Shown here: piece by piece, positions 55,592-64,000 of the stretch
Numbering within the stretch: position 1 is the first letter of the stretch
Layout: each line of letters begins with the position of its first letter
Source: an uncultured Draconibacterium sp.
GTDB lineage: Bacteria > Bacteroidota > Bacteroidia > Bacteroidales > Prolixibacteraceae
Direction: 5' to 3'
Length of the DNA stretch: 64,000 bases
NCBI RefSeq assembly: GCF_963676815.1
Contig: NZ_OY781365.1
Coordinates: 5,614,501 to 5,678,500 of the forward strand
Notes under the pieces: generated by a model
Database searches by the model: none
Told to the model about the DNA's origin: nothing
Seen by the model: only the letters and a program-made list of their open reading frames with translations
Position numbers and translations under genes: made by a program

Positions 55592-57508
55592 TTATACTAT
55601 TGTTATCGTCAACTCTATTTTTTGCTCTCCTTTTGGGAAATAAGCCATAATTGGGACCGCTTCAACACCGGGCACCATGTTAAAAGTGCGGCTGCGTGGC
55701 ATTTCTTTAATTTTTATAGGTGCATTTGCAGTAACCTTAACCAATCCCGCTGGTTTTTGAATGGTTATTTCATTGGTATTCAACTGCGTTACCTTTTCGC
55801 CCGATTGAGATACAATTGGTAAAACAAATGCCGTTTGCACTTTTATAGTTTCTGTTGTTTTAGCTATAATTTGCATTTTATCTGCCGAGCAATTGTATAA
55901 AATATCGAAATTGGATGCCGTATCTTCAACAGCCTCCCGCTTTTCATTTTTAAGTTCTGCTTTGGCATGCATCGAGATTTCATCGGCGTTATCCGACGAT
56001 TTAAAAGTTGCAGTTAAGTCGAACAGGTTGGTATACCAAACCTCGTCTTTATAAGTCTCAACGCGCGGTGTTAAAGCAATATCCTCGCCGGGAGCTTCTT
56101 GTTGGTTGTACACTTCTCCCAATTTATAAATGGCCATACTTGCTGTACACAACAGTCCTAACTTATTATGATACAGCATTGCCAGAGAACCACCCGTTGC
56201 CTGGCGAAAGTCGTTCTTGTGGTAATATTCAGCATCGTAGGCACTAATTGTTCCCCGCCAGTCGCCACGTGCAAAAAGCGAAACATCAAGCTCCTTGTAA
56301 TATTTTACACCATCGGCTACTGCTCTTGGCAGCGGTGTTTCTGTATTAATTTCAGGAAGATGATCCCAATGATCGAGTATTGAAGCCAAAGGTTTTACAT
56401 GTTCAAAAGTATGGTGAATGCATGGTTTTATACCATGCGAAACGTAATGCATACCTCCATGCAATAAGCCATCGGCTGTGCACTGTTTAAGCAATTCGGT
56501 ATATTTTACAGCAGCAGTACCTAAAGCGGGATTACGATCGGCCAACATTACCAGGGCGGGTTGACTGCCATCAGATGTGCGGCTACCCCAATATGTCCAT
56601 TTAAACATGCGTGTTCCCCAACTGTTGTCCCATCCTCCATCGGGCAACATAAATTCCAAATGCGTGTTCATCGATTTTGTAGCCAGTTGCAGCAGCTCTT
56701 CATCATTTTCCTGAAGTGCGTACATCACCAAACTGTTAAGGGTTTCTTCCACATTATATCCTAAATCGATACCCGGTAAACCTTTTTCACTTAATTTATG
56801 TGCCGTTGGTTTTATTTCGCCAAACAATAATTTGTTGGGTTCAGTAAAATAGGCTTTTACATCGGCTGCCAGCTCCTTGCTTCGCGTCGTATATTTCGGC
56901 TCATTCAATACCCTTCCGAGCAAGTTAAATACATAAATACATGATGCTCCGTAATTTACATTGGTAGTATCAACAGCAGTAAATTTTTTATACGTGAATT
57001 CAGCTGCCCTGCGCAGTCGATCCATCCATCGGTTTCGACGTTCTTCATCCAATAAATCGCCGTGGTATTTTAATGCTTCGGCAAGCGACACTGCGCCAAA
57101 AGCAGTTATTCCATCCCATGAATTTGGTTTCAGCTCATTTGTCCAGGCACCATCAGGTCGGGTAACATTTTCGCTCCACTCAAAAACGGCAATTCCGGCA
57201 TCGAGGTATTTTTTATCACCAGTTGCTTTTGCCATGTACAGAAAAGGATAAACTGCATCGAAACAGCGGGTATGAACCGTATCGCAAGCCGGGCATTCCA
57301 GCATTCCATGAACTTTAGGATTTGATGGATTATTGACTTGAACCTTAGTCATTCCATCGCACCAGTCTTTTAAAAGTTCAAATGATAGTTTTTTAAATTC
57401 GGCCGAGTGCTCTTCTTTTGTTGAGCAACCTTGTAGTACTGAAGCTATTGGCAGACAAGTTCCCAGTCCGGCAACAGTTGACAATTGTAAAAAATTTCTC
57501 CGTTTCAT
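55592..57508 (-). CDS. Tat-lipoprotein with (alpha/alpha)-toroid architecture, GH154-like candidate
   Basis: A 638-residue exported protein. MKRRNFLQL is a twin-arginine motif and SVLQGC gives a lipobox at Cys28. The first 380 residues have the character of an (alpha/alpha) toroid (repeated helices such as YLDAGIAVFEWSEN and YNVEETLNSLVMYALQEND); the last 230 residues are beta-rich, as in heparinase II/III-like and uronic-acid-active enzymes. A conserved Cys/His cluster CPACDTVHTRC (Cys72, Cys75, His79, Cys82) and a His-rich block (His350, 354, 358, Cys363, His365, 366, 370) stand out. I think it may belong to GH154 (beta-glucuronidase-type), but this is memory-based. A paralogue of 639 residues is at 60648-62567; both flank two sulfatase genes. 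Confidence 0.6.
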   Translation of the reverse strand: MKRRNFLQLSTVAGLGTCLPIASVLQGCSTKEEHSAEFKKLSFELLKDWCDGMTKVQVNNPSNPKVHGMLECPACDTVHTRCFDAVYPFLYMAKATGDKKYLDAGIAVFEWSENVTRPDGAWTNELKPNSWDGITAFGAVSLAEALKYHGDLLDEERRNRWMDRLRRAAEFTYKKFTAVDTTNVNYGASCIYVFNLLGRVLNEPKYTTRSKELAADVKAYFTEPNKLLFGEIKPTAHKLSEKGLPGIDLGYNVEETLNSLVMYALQENDEELLQLATKSMNTHLEFMLPDGGWDNSWGTRMFKWTYWGSRTSDGSQPALVMLADRNPALGTAAVKYTELLKQCTADGLLHGGMHYVSHGIKPCIHHTFEHVKPLASILDHWDHLPEINTETPLPRAVADGVKYYKELDVSLFARGDWRGTISAYDAEYYHKNDFRQATGGSLAMLYHNKLGLLCTASMAIYKLGEVYNQQEAPGEDIALTPRVETYKDEVWYTNLFDLTATFKSSDNADEISMHAKAELKNEKREAVEDTASNFDILYNCSADKMQIIAKTTETIKVQTAFVLPIVSQSGEKVTQLNTNEITIQKPAGLVKVTANAPIKIKEMPRSRTFNMVPGVEAVPIMAYFPKGEQKIELTITIV

Positions 57509-57548
57509 TTCTCTTCACTTTCAAAATCATTAAAACCCAGGATACTCT

Positions 57549-59078
57549 TTAATGTGCTGCCCCAATTACGTGAACAGGTTCTCCATCCGTACCATTTGTT
57601 CTGGCTTTCTGTTCAACAAAATAGGGCTGAAATGTGTATGACGAAAGTGAATCCCACTTCACATTGGTGGTTGGTAAATATTTTTTCAACAGACTAATTT
57701 CATCCTTGTATTCTGGATTTTTTGACTGGTTGATAAATTCATTTGGGTCACTCTTATGATCATACAATTCCTCCGTACCATCTTCATACTGAATGTATCT
57801 GAATCCGCGGGCTTTTACTGCATGGTTGTTCATGCCATATGTTGTTAAGGCGTAATCATCGCTATTCGCCCCGGTTCCTTTCATTACCTGAACAAGGCTT
57901 TCGCCTTCAATTTTATCATATGAAGGTAGTCCACACAATTCCAGCAAAGTAGGATAGATAGAAAGCATTTCTGCCGGAGTATTTACAACCTTCCCTTTGG
58001 GTAAGTTTGGCGCAGCAAACATTAAGGGTGCATTGGTTGCCGGTTCCCAAAGTGCATGTTTTGCAAAGGTACCTTTCTCCCCTAAACGGTATCCATGATC
58101 CGACCATAAAACAATTACAGTATTCTTAGCATACTCGCTATTTTCAAGCGCGTCAAGAACACGGCCTATTTCATAATCAACAAAACTTACACATGCCAGA
58201 TAGGCTTGAATAATGTTTTTCCACTCGCCACTTTCTTTTGCCCATTCGGTTGATGGCATCATGGGTAAATCATTAATTTTAAGTGCCACAGGTGGAACGT
58301 CATCTAAATCATCTGATCTATAAGGTGCCACTTGAATTCCTTCTATCGGATGCATATCAAACCATTTTTGAGGAACATACAAAGGCACGTGAGGGCGTAA
58401 GAATCCAAGTCCCATAAAAAATGGTTTGTCGTAACTTTTATTCAATCGTTCTATCACCCAATCTACCGACTGGTGGTCGGGCATTAGAGAATCTGCTTCA
58501 GGAAAAGCGCCCCAATCGGTACTTGTCCTGCCATAATTTTTTCGGTCTGATGTTCCAAAACCATCCCAAACAAATCTCTTCTCAGGAAGTGGTCCAAATC
58601 CTTTAACTCTACCGCCGGATTCATCAAAAACTCCATCCGGTGCATGAGAATGAAACAGTTTCCCAATTCCCATAGTGTAGTACCCCTGGTTACGGAAATA
58701 TTCGGGCAGATAAATGATTTCTCTTGTTGCCTCATTATCTTCTCTTCGGATTTTATTGTCATCAATCATACCATAAATACCCGTAGTTGAAGGTCGCAAA
58801 CCAGTCATAATTGATGCTCTGGAAGGACCGCACAAAGGGGCCTGACAGTGTGCATTGGAAAACAAAACTCCCTGTGATGCCAATTTATCCATATTTGGTG
58901 TTTTGGTATTTGAATAGCTTTTTAAACACCCCAACCAGGTATTTAAATCGTCGACGGCAATAAAAAGAACATTGGGTTGACCAGACATTGTTTCAACCGT
59001 TTTACTATCCTTTTTTGTTTGGCAGGAAGAAAAAGAGATTAATCCAGCTAATGCTATTACACAATAAATTTTAGTCAT
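57549..59078 (-). CDS. S1_7-like sulfatase lipoprotein (iduronate-2-sulfatase type)
   Basis: A 509-residue sulfatase anchored as a lipoprotein (SFSSC, Cys19). LFIAVDDLNTWLGC carries the paired Asp (43-44), and the formylglycine motif CGPSRASIMTGLRPSTTGIY starts at Cys83. GIGKLFHSHAPDG, FFMGLGFLRPHVPLYVP and VLWSDHGYRLGEKGTFAKH are the signature blocks of the iduronate-2-sulfatase-like group (S1_7). In such loci this group removes 2-O-sulfate from uronic acids or 2-O-sulfated sugars. It is followed 40 bases later by the toroid-type lipoprotein, consistent with desulfation before uronic-acid removal. Confidence 0.93.
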   Translation of the reverse strand: MTKIYCVIALAGLISFSSCQTKKDSKTVETMSGQPNVLFIAVDDLNTWLGCLKSYSNTKTPNMDKLASQGVLFSNAHCQAPLCGPSRASIMTGLRPSTTGIYGMIDDNKIRREDNEATREIIYLPEYFRNQGYYTMGIGKLFHSHAPDGVFDESGGRVKGFGPLPEKRFVWDGFGTSDRKNYGRTSTDWGAFPEADSLMPDHQSVDWVIERLNKSYDKPFFMGLGFLRPHVPLYVPQKWFDMHPIEGIQVAPYRSDDLDDVPPVALKINDLPMMPSTEWAKESGEWKNIIQAYLACVSFVDYEIGRVLDALENSEYAKNTVIVLWSDHGYRLGEKGTFAKHALWEPATNAPLMFAAPNLPKGKVVNTPAEMLSIYPTLLELCGLPSYDKIEGESLVQVMKGTGANSDDYALTTYGMNNHAVKARGFRYIQYEDGTEELYDHKSDPNEFINQSKNPEYKDEISLLKKYLPTTNVKWDSLSSYTFQPYFVEQKARTNGTDGEPVHVIGAAH

Positions 59079-59160
59079 AGTCCTTTGTTAAATGTTTTAT
59101 CCCTTTTGCAAATCTTAATTAAAATGAAATATCGTAAACTTCACCAATTACAATGCGTAT

Positions 59161-60615
59161 CTACTTTTCAATAAGATTAGGAGATACCACAACATCTACA
59201 TCGTTGTAATCCTGAATTGCCAAATCGTCCCGAAACTCCTTTTTTCCATCGAAACCAAACTTTTCCAGGTAATACTCACGAGGCTTTACTTCTGTTTCGC
59301 CAATGCGCGACAGCTCATTCATTAATTGCTTGTCGAGTTCTTGCTGAATTTCAGCATAGTCTTCATTTCCAACCAGGTTATTTAACTGCAAGGGGTCTTT
59401 TTCATTATCAAAAAGCATTGACGGGCCATCGGGTGTTTTCGCATAGGTATATCTGGCCGTTTTTATTGCTCTATATTCATCATCATCATATGCAATATCA
59501 AAAGGGCAAGGATTCATAAACAACGCTACCCTGTCTATGTCTTTCGATGGGTCTTTAACAATTCCCGATAAATCATAGCCTTCAATACTTTTAGGTATTT
59601 TGATATTACAAAGCGACAATAAAGACGGTAAAATATCAGGGGTAGTAATTGGCGCTTCAGCCTTTTTACCCTTGGCCATTTCCATATTAGGATATGAAAT
59701 CAGAAAAGGTATTTCTGATGATTCGGAATAAGCCTGATGTTTCATAAATGGACGATACCCGTGTGCCCCCATCATTTCGCCATGGTCGGAAGTAAACACA
59801 ATTATGGAATTATCGTAGATTCCCAATTCTTTTGTTTTGTCGATAATTTCGCCAATGGCTTTATCGGTAGCTGTACAATGCGCATAGTATCCTTGTAATT
59901 CTTTTAAAGCCCACTCTTGCATATCGTCTGTAACGTTAGCACTTAACTTCAATTTATCAGGAGTATACATTTCCATGTATTCTTTTGGTGCCGTTTGATG
60001 CGGAAAGTGCGGTGTTGCCAAAGAAACGAACAACAAAAAGGGCTTCTCTTTCTGTGCGTTATCCTGCATGTATTTTTTTGCTTCATTAGCAATGGCGAAG
60101 GTTGAATAACCCTCCCAATATTTTATTTCAGGATCGTTGTTCGCGTAATAATGTTCTTTAGGATAATTATGGTCACATTCCGAACCTTTCCAAAAATCGA
60201 AACCCTGACGACGTTCGGGAGCTACATTATTTTTTCGGCCATGTCCGTCTAAATGCCATTTTCCAAGATAAGCGGTACTGTAATTGGCTTCTTTGTATAT
60301 TTCAGCCATGCATAATTCTTCTGACGGCAAATACACATCGTTTAGGAACATTCCGGTTGACGTGGGGAAACGCCCTGTTAAAAGCGAAGCGCGATATGGT
60401 GTACATACAGGACAAACAGAGACGGCATTGTTAAAATTCACTGCCTCTTTCGCGAACTTATCCAACTCGGGTGTCCTTACAATATCATTACCAGCATATC
60501 CCAATGCTGATGCTCGCCACTGGTCGGTAAGAATAAATATAACGTTAGGTTTCTTTTCTTGTTTGCACGACGAAAATAAAACAAGGATCAGAGCAAAAAT
60601 GACTAGTTTATTCAT
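59161..60615 (-). CDS. Sulfatase lipoprotein with unusual CTPYR motif
   Basis: A 484-residue sulfatase lipoprotein (LFSSC, Cys17). The metal strand reads IFILTDQWRASALGY (Asp31-Gln32). The formylglycine motif is CTPYRASLLTG with Cys71: Tyr occupies the position normally taken by Ser or Thr in C-x-P-S/T-R. GKWHLDGHGRKNN, SLATPHFPH and FTSDHGEMMGAHG are present, so the rest of the active site is intact. The group with TDQWR and a Tyr-containing motif is a recognised minority of S1 sulfatases that desulfate plant or algal glycans, but the subfamily number is not certain. It sits between the two toroid-type paralogues together with the S1_7-like sulfatase. Confidence 0.92.
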   Translation of the reverse strand: MNKLVIFALILVLFSSCKQEKKPNVIFILTDQWRASALGYAGNDIVRTPELDKFAKEAVNFNNAVSVCPVCTPYRASLLTGRFPTSTGMFLNDVYLPSEELCMAEIYKEANYSTAYLGKWHLDGHGRKNNVAPERRQGFDFWKGSECDHNYPKEHYYANNDPEIKYWEGYSTFAIANEAKKYMQDNAQKEKPFLLFVSLATPHFPHQTAPKEYMEMYTPDKLKLSANVTDDMQEWALKELQGYYAHCTATDKAIGEIIDKTKELGIYDNSIIVFTSDHGEMMGAHGYRPFMKHQAYSESSEIPFLISYPNMEMAKGKKAEAPITTPDILPSLLSLCNIKIPKSIEGYDLSGIVKDPSKDIDRVALFMNPCPFDIAYDDDEYRAIKTARYTYAKTPDGPSMLFDNEKDPLQLNNLVGNEDYAEIQQELDKQLMNELSRIGETEVKPREYYLEKFGFDGKKEFRDDLAIQDYNDVDVVVSPNLIEK

Positions 60616-60647
60616 AAAAAATATATTATTGGAAATGAATTAATAAC

Positions 60648-62567
60648 TTATGCTAAAACACTAACTTTTACTGTTACACTATTCGATGTTTCGGGATTAA
60701 TTTCAGCCAAAACCGGAACTGCTTCAACACCTGGAACCAGGTTAAACACCCTGCCCCTTTCGGTTGGCTTTATTTGTAAAGGAACATTCGATTCAAGTAC
60801 AACTGTTCCCCCGGCTTTAAAAATTTCAATTTTATTGGGTGAAGATTGAACTACTTTTTCGCTATTGATTGAGGCCACAGGTAAAACCAATGTAGCTTCC
60901 TTTGTATTACCTTTTGAAGCTTGCGCTCTTATTTCCACAATGTCATTTGTGAAATTGTAGTTTAATTGAAAATTGGAACCTGCTCCGGCTAACTTCTCTC
61001 TATTTTCATTTTGGATTTGGGTCTCCACTTCAAATCGAATTTCATTGTCTGATTCCGAACAATTTACTTTTGCTTCCAGATCGTATAAATTGGTATACCA
61101 CTGGTTGTTTTCTTTCACCTCTATGCGTGGTGTAAGAGCAAACTCTTCGCCATCGTAATATTGCTGATTATTCGGTTCAACAATAATATATTTAGCCATA
61201 CTTGCAGCAAAAAGCAAACCTGCTTTTTTATGGTACAAAACAGCAAGTGCCCCGCCCGTTGCCTGTTGAACCGGCTTTGTTTTGTGATAAAGCATATCGT
61301 AACTGGTAACTGTTCCGCGCCACGATTTATTGGAAACCAACCATGTGGAAATTTCGGGAAACTCTTTTAAACCGTAGGCAGTTTCGCAAGGTAAAGCCCT
61401 TTTTATATCGATTTTTGGCAGCTTCTTTCCGGCATCCAATATTCCGGCCAAAGGTTTAGCATGTGCAAAAGTATGGTGAATACAAGGTGGTATTCCGTGT
61501 GAGATATAATGCGGTCCGCCATGAATTAATCCATCGGCCGTGCATTCTTTAAGCAGCTGTGTACTTTGGTAAGCCACTCTTCCAAATGCCGGATTTCGGT
61601 CAGCCATCATCCCGTAGCCCATTTGGCAGCCATCGGTGGTGCGGCTTCCCCAATAGCTCCACTTATTATGGCGCGTTCCCCAGGTATTGTCCCATGCACC
61701 ATCGGGCAACATAAATTCGGCGTGGCTTGCCAGGGCTTTCTCCAGTAACTCCAACAACTCGCTATCGTTTTCTTCCAGCGCATATAAAACCACGCTGTTC
61801 AACGATTCTTCCACGTTGTAACCCAAATCTACTCCGGGCAAGCCTTTGGCACTTTTTTTATCGATGGGTTTGGCTTCGCCCCACAGTAAAGTATTGGGTT
61901 TGGTGAAAAAGTTTTTTACATCTTTGGCCAGCTCCTTACTACGCGCTGTATATTTAGGCTCGTGCAAAACTTTGCCAAACAAATGCATCCCGTAAACAGC
62001 CGTAAAGCCATAATTTACATTGGTAAAATCAATCGAAAATTTGTCTAAAATATAGTCGGCAACTTTTCGCAATCGTTTCGTCCATTTTTCACGTAAAGCT
62101 TCATCCAAAATATTTCCATGGTAATGCAATGCTTCACCCAGCGCAATGGCACCAAAAACAGAAATCCCTTTCCACGATTTTGGATTTGGTATTACCGTCC
62201 AGCTACCATCAGCCTGCGATACATTATTTTCAGCCCATTCCATAACAAGAATAGCGGCGTCGAGGTATTTTTTATCGCCAGTGGCATCAGCCATATATAA
62301 AAAGGGATACACTGCATCCATACAACGACCGTGAATATGGTCGCACGACGGACAGCCTAAAGCACCATGACGTTCAGTATTCCCGGGTTCAATAATCTGG
62401 TTTTTAATCATCCCGTTGCACCAATCCGTTAACAGGTCTTTTGCCATTAACTGGAATTCGCTCCATTTTTTCTCCTTTCCAGCACAAGCTGTAAACAACC
62501 CGGATAAGGGTGTTGAAAGAATGAGGCTGCCTATTCCTATATCCCTGACAAATTTTCGTCTTTCCAT
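60648..62567 (-). CDS. Tat-lipoprotein toroid-type paralogue, GH154-like candidate
   Basis: A 639-residue exported protein, clear paralogue of the one at 55592-57508. RRKFVRDIG is the twin-arginine segment and GLFTAC places a lipidated Cys at 28. The toroid-like N-terminal portion and beta-rich C-terminus line up along their full length. The Cys/His cluster is CPSCDHIHGRC with the same positions (Cys72, Cys75, His79, Cys82), and the His-rich block HGGPHYISHGIPPCIHHTFA is retained. The C-terminal FNLVPGVEAVPVLAEI is also near-identical to the paralogue. The GH3 gene ends five bases upstream of its start, so it is co-transcribed with it. Two copies imply two related substrates, for example different uronic-acid substitutions. 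Confidence 0.6.
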   Translation of the reverse strand: MERRKFVRDIGIGSLILSTPLSGLFTACAGKEKKWSEFQLMAKDLLTDWCNGMIKNQIIEPGNTERHGALGCPSCDHIHGRCMDAVYPFLYMADATGDKKYLDAAILVMEWAENNVSQADGSWTVIPNPKSWKGISVFGAIALGEALHYHGNILDEALREKWTKRLRKVADYILDKFSIDFTNVNYGFTAVYGMHLFGKVLHEPKYTARSKELAKDVKNFFTKPNTLLWGEAKPIDKKSAKGLPGVDLGYNVEESLNSVVLYALEENDSELLELLEKALASHAEFMLPDGAWDNTWGTRHNKWSYWGSRTTDGCQMGYGMMADRNPAFGRVAYQSTQLLKECTADGLIHGGPHYISHGIPPCIHHTFAHAKPLAGILDAGKKLPKIDIKRALPCETAYGLKEFPEISTWLVSNKSWRGTVTSYDMLYHKTKPVQQATGGALAVLYHKKAGLLFAASMAKYIIVEPNNQQYYDGEEFALTPRIEVKENNQWYTNLYDLEAKVNCSESDNEIRFEVETQIQNENREKLAGAGSNFQLNYNFTNDIVEIRAQASKGNTKEATLVLPVASINSEKVVQSSPNKIEIFKAGGTVVLESNVPLQIKPTERGRVFNLVPGVEAVPVLAEINPETSNSVTVKVSVLA

Positions 62568-62572
62568 GGTTT

Positions 62573-64000
62573 CTACTTTAAATGAAATCTTAAAGTTTGG
62601 TTATCCGCAGAGGAGGTTCCAATCATTAAATCGAATGCCCCGGTTTCAGGTTTACGTGTCATATCTAATCCGGTAAAAGCCAACATTTCTGGAGTGATTT
62701 CGAACGAAACAGTTTTGGTTTCGCCCGGTTTCAAACTAATTTTATCGAAAGCTTTTAGCTCTTTATTTGGGCGAGTTACCGAACCATATAAATCTTTTAT
62801 GTACAATTGAACAACTTCTTTTGCTTCCACGTTGCTCGAGTTGGTGACATCAACGCTTACAGTCAACTTTCCTTCCATTGTTAAAGTGGTATCCGATAAC
62901 ATAGGAGTTGAATAATCAAAGTTTGCATAGCTTAAGCCAAAACCAAAGGGATACAGCGGAGTAAAATCAGAAAACAAGTAACTTTTTTTGTAGTTGATTT
63001 CTTTTTGACTGTAATGAAATGGGATTTGCCCGATAGTGCGCGGAATGGTTACCGGTAATTTACCCGATGGAACGGCATCTCCAAACAGGATTTTAGCCGC
63101 TGCTCTATCACCAAATTCGCTTAATTCCCAGCAATCGATAATGGCATCGGCGTGTTCTGTAAAAGTATTTATCGATAAAGTGCGGCGGTGTTTGTAAACC
63201 ACAACAACCGGTTTTCCCAGTTTCTTCAATTCCAATAACAATTCATCCTGGTAACTAACCGGGTCGATGTTATCGCGATCGCCCAAAGCGCCATTAAAAA
63301 ATGCTTCTTTCGAGGTAAATTCATCGCCGCCGGCAAACAATAAAACCAAATCGCTGTTACTGGCTGCTTCTACAATCTTCGCAATACCAGCTTTGCATTC
63401 AGCCTCGGGTGTAAGCGTTGGAATTGCCTTTTTCCCATCTGTTAAATCATAACCCTTTTCCGATATAAAATTAAAGCGATTGCCGGCTATTTCTTTAAAA
63501 TATTTCTCGGTATCAGGACTTAAAACCGGGCCAACTAATGCAATGTTTTTTACGTTTCCTGGCTGAATAGGTAAAACTTTATTTTCGTTTTTCAATAGAA
63601 TTATTGACTGTAAATCGGCGTAATGCGCCAACTCCACAGCTTCATCATTTCGGGTTATTGTTTTCGCCTCTTCCACCGAAGTATAGGGATTATCAAAAAG
63701 CCCCAATATGAATTTTGTGCGCAATACATGTTTCACCGAGCGGTCGATGTATTTCTCCAACTCAGGGTCTTTTTCAACCATTTCAGGAAGAAGCGCATAC
63801 GCATCGTCGGCGTAAAGGTCAACATCCATACCTGCTTTTAATCCCAATTCAACAGCGGCTTCCGGAGTTTCAGCAACTTTCATAAAATAGTGCAGGCGAC
63901 CAATGTCGTTGGCATCAGAAACGGTATAACCTTCAAAGCCCCATTGGTTGCGCAAAACTTCGGTTAGCAACCACGGATTGGCGTGACTTGCTACTCCGTT
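62573..64000 (-). CDS. GH3 exo-beta-glycosidase, partial (N-terminus outside window)
   Basis: C-terminal 475 codons of a family 3 glycoside hydrolase; the open frame continues beyond base 64000, reading NGVASHANPWLLTE at the edge, so the TTG at 63970 is not the true start. The nucleophile Asp lies in YTVSDANDIGRL, near the end of the TIM barrel. The alpha/beta sandwich (SIILLKNENKVLPI, PVVVVYKHRRTLSI) and FnIII-like domain (VVQLYIKDLYGSVTRPNKEL) follow. It is clearly paralogous to the GH3 at 35842-38193 over the whole visible part, but the residue after the nucleophile is Ala rather than Tyr (SDAN versus SDYN), and the MGGRP segment is replaced by YKHRR, hinting at a different substrate. Its stop precedes the next start by five bases. 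Confidence 0.92.
   Translation of the reverse strand, partial: NGVASHANPWLLTEVLRNQWGFEGYTVSDANDIGRLHYFMKVAETPEAAVELGLKAGMDVDLYADDAYALLPEMVEKDPELEKYIDRSVKHVLRTKFILGLFDNPYTSVEEAKTITRNDEAVELAHYADLQSIILLKNENKVLPIQPGNVKNIALVGPVLSPDTEKYFKEIAGNRFNFISEKGYDLTDGKKAIPTLTPEAECKAGIAKIVEAASNSDLVLLFAGGDEFTSKEAFFNGALGDRDNIDPVSYQDELLLELKKLGKPVVVVYKHRRTLSINTFTEHADAIIDCWELSEFGDRAAAKILFGDAVPSGKLPVTIPRTIGQIPFHYSQKEINYKKSYLFSDFTPLYPFGFGLSYANFDYSTPMLSDTTLTMEGKLTVSVDVTNSSNVEAKEVVQLYIKDLYGSVTRPNKELKAFDKISLKPGETKTVSFEITPEMLAFTGLDMTRKPETGAFDLMIGTSSADNQTLRFHLK

Overview
The window looks like part of a large polysaccharide-utilisation region (PUL) from an aquatic, probably marine, member of the Bacteroidota. The evidence is four SusC/SusD pairs, many lipoprotein signal peptides, C-terminal type IX secretion (T9SS) sorting tails on two proteins, an AT-rich base composition, and Bacteroidota-type TAnnTTTG promoter candidates. 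No taxonomic marker gene is present, so the assignment rests on gene content. No tRNA, rRNA, CRISPR array, transposase or integrase was seen.

Layout. All genes run on the minus strand except one AraC-type regulator. Reading in the direction of transcription (right to left): (A) >64000-52840: GH3, two paralogous Tat-lipoproteins with toroid-type sequence flanking two sulfatases, a double-DUF1080 lipoprotein and a Tat-exported Gfo/Idh/MocA oxidoreductase, ending at a good intrinsic terminator (52755-52786). (B) 52411-41375: two tandem SusC/SusD pairs and a DUF1735-type surface lipoprotein, ending at a candidate terminator (41273-41295). (C) 41056-30305: GH78 rhamnosidase, GH3, GH78, a nucleoside-hydrolase-like exported protein and a sulfatase. 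(D) the AraC-type regulator, 29179-30096, plus strand. (E) 28807 to beyond base 1: two more SusC/SusD pairs, a large repeat-containing T9SS surface protein, two GH30 enzymes, a sulfatase, a sugar-porter permease, a DUF5107-TPR cytosolic protein, a GH2 enzyme and two sulfatases. The short gaps in E suggest one operon of more than 27 kb, with a strong hairpin after the surface protein that could lower expression of the downstream enzymes.

Working model (inference). SusC/D pairs and the T9SS/lipoprotein surface proteins bind and import oligosaccharides. Six sulfatases remove sulfate; two GH78, two GH3, two GH30, one GH2 and two possible uronic-acid-active toroid proteins cut the backbone and branches. 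The permease imports sugars. The target is therefore probably a sulfated polysaccharide containing rhamnose and perhaps uronic acid or galactose (ulvan-, rhamnan- or arabinogalactan-like). No polysaccharide lyase, GH88, GH105 or sulfatase-maturing enzyme is encoded in the window.

The most unusual elements are the oxidoreductase/DUF1080 pair with overlapping stop and start (possible 3-keto-glycoside chemistry), the paired toroid proteins with a conserved Cys/His motif, the triple-repeat T9SS surface protein, and several perfect inverted repeats at operon boundaries and in the regulator/SusC intergenic region.
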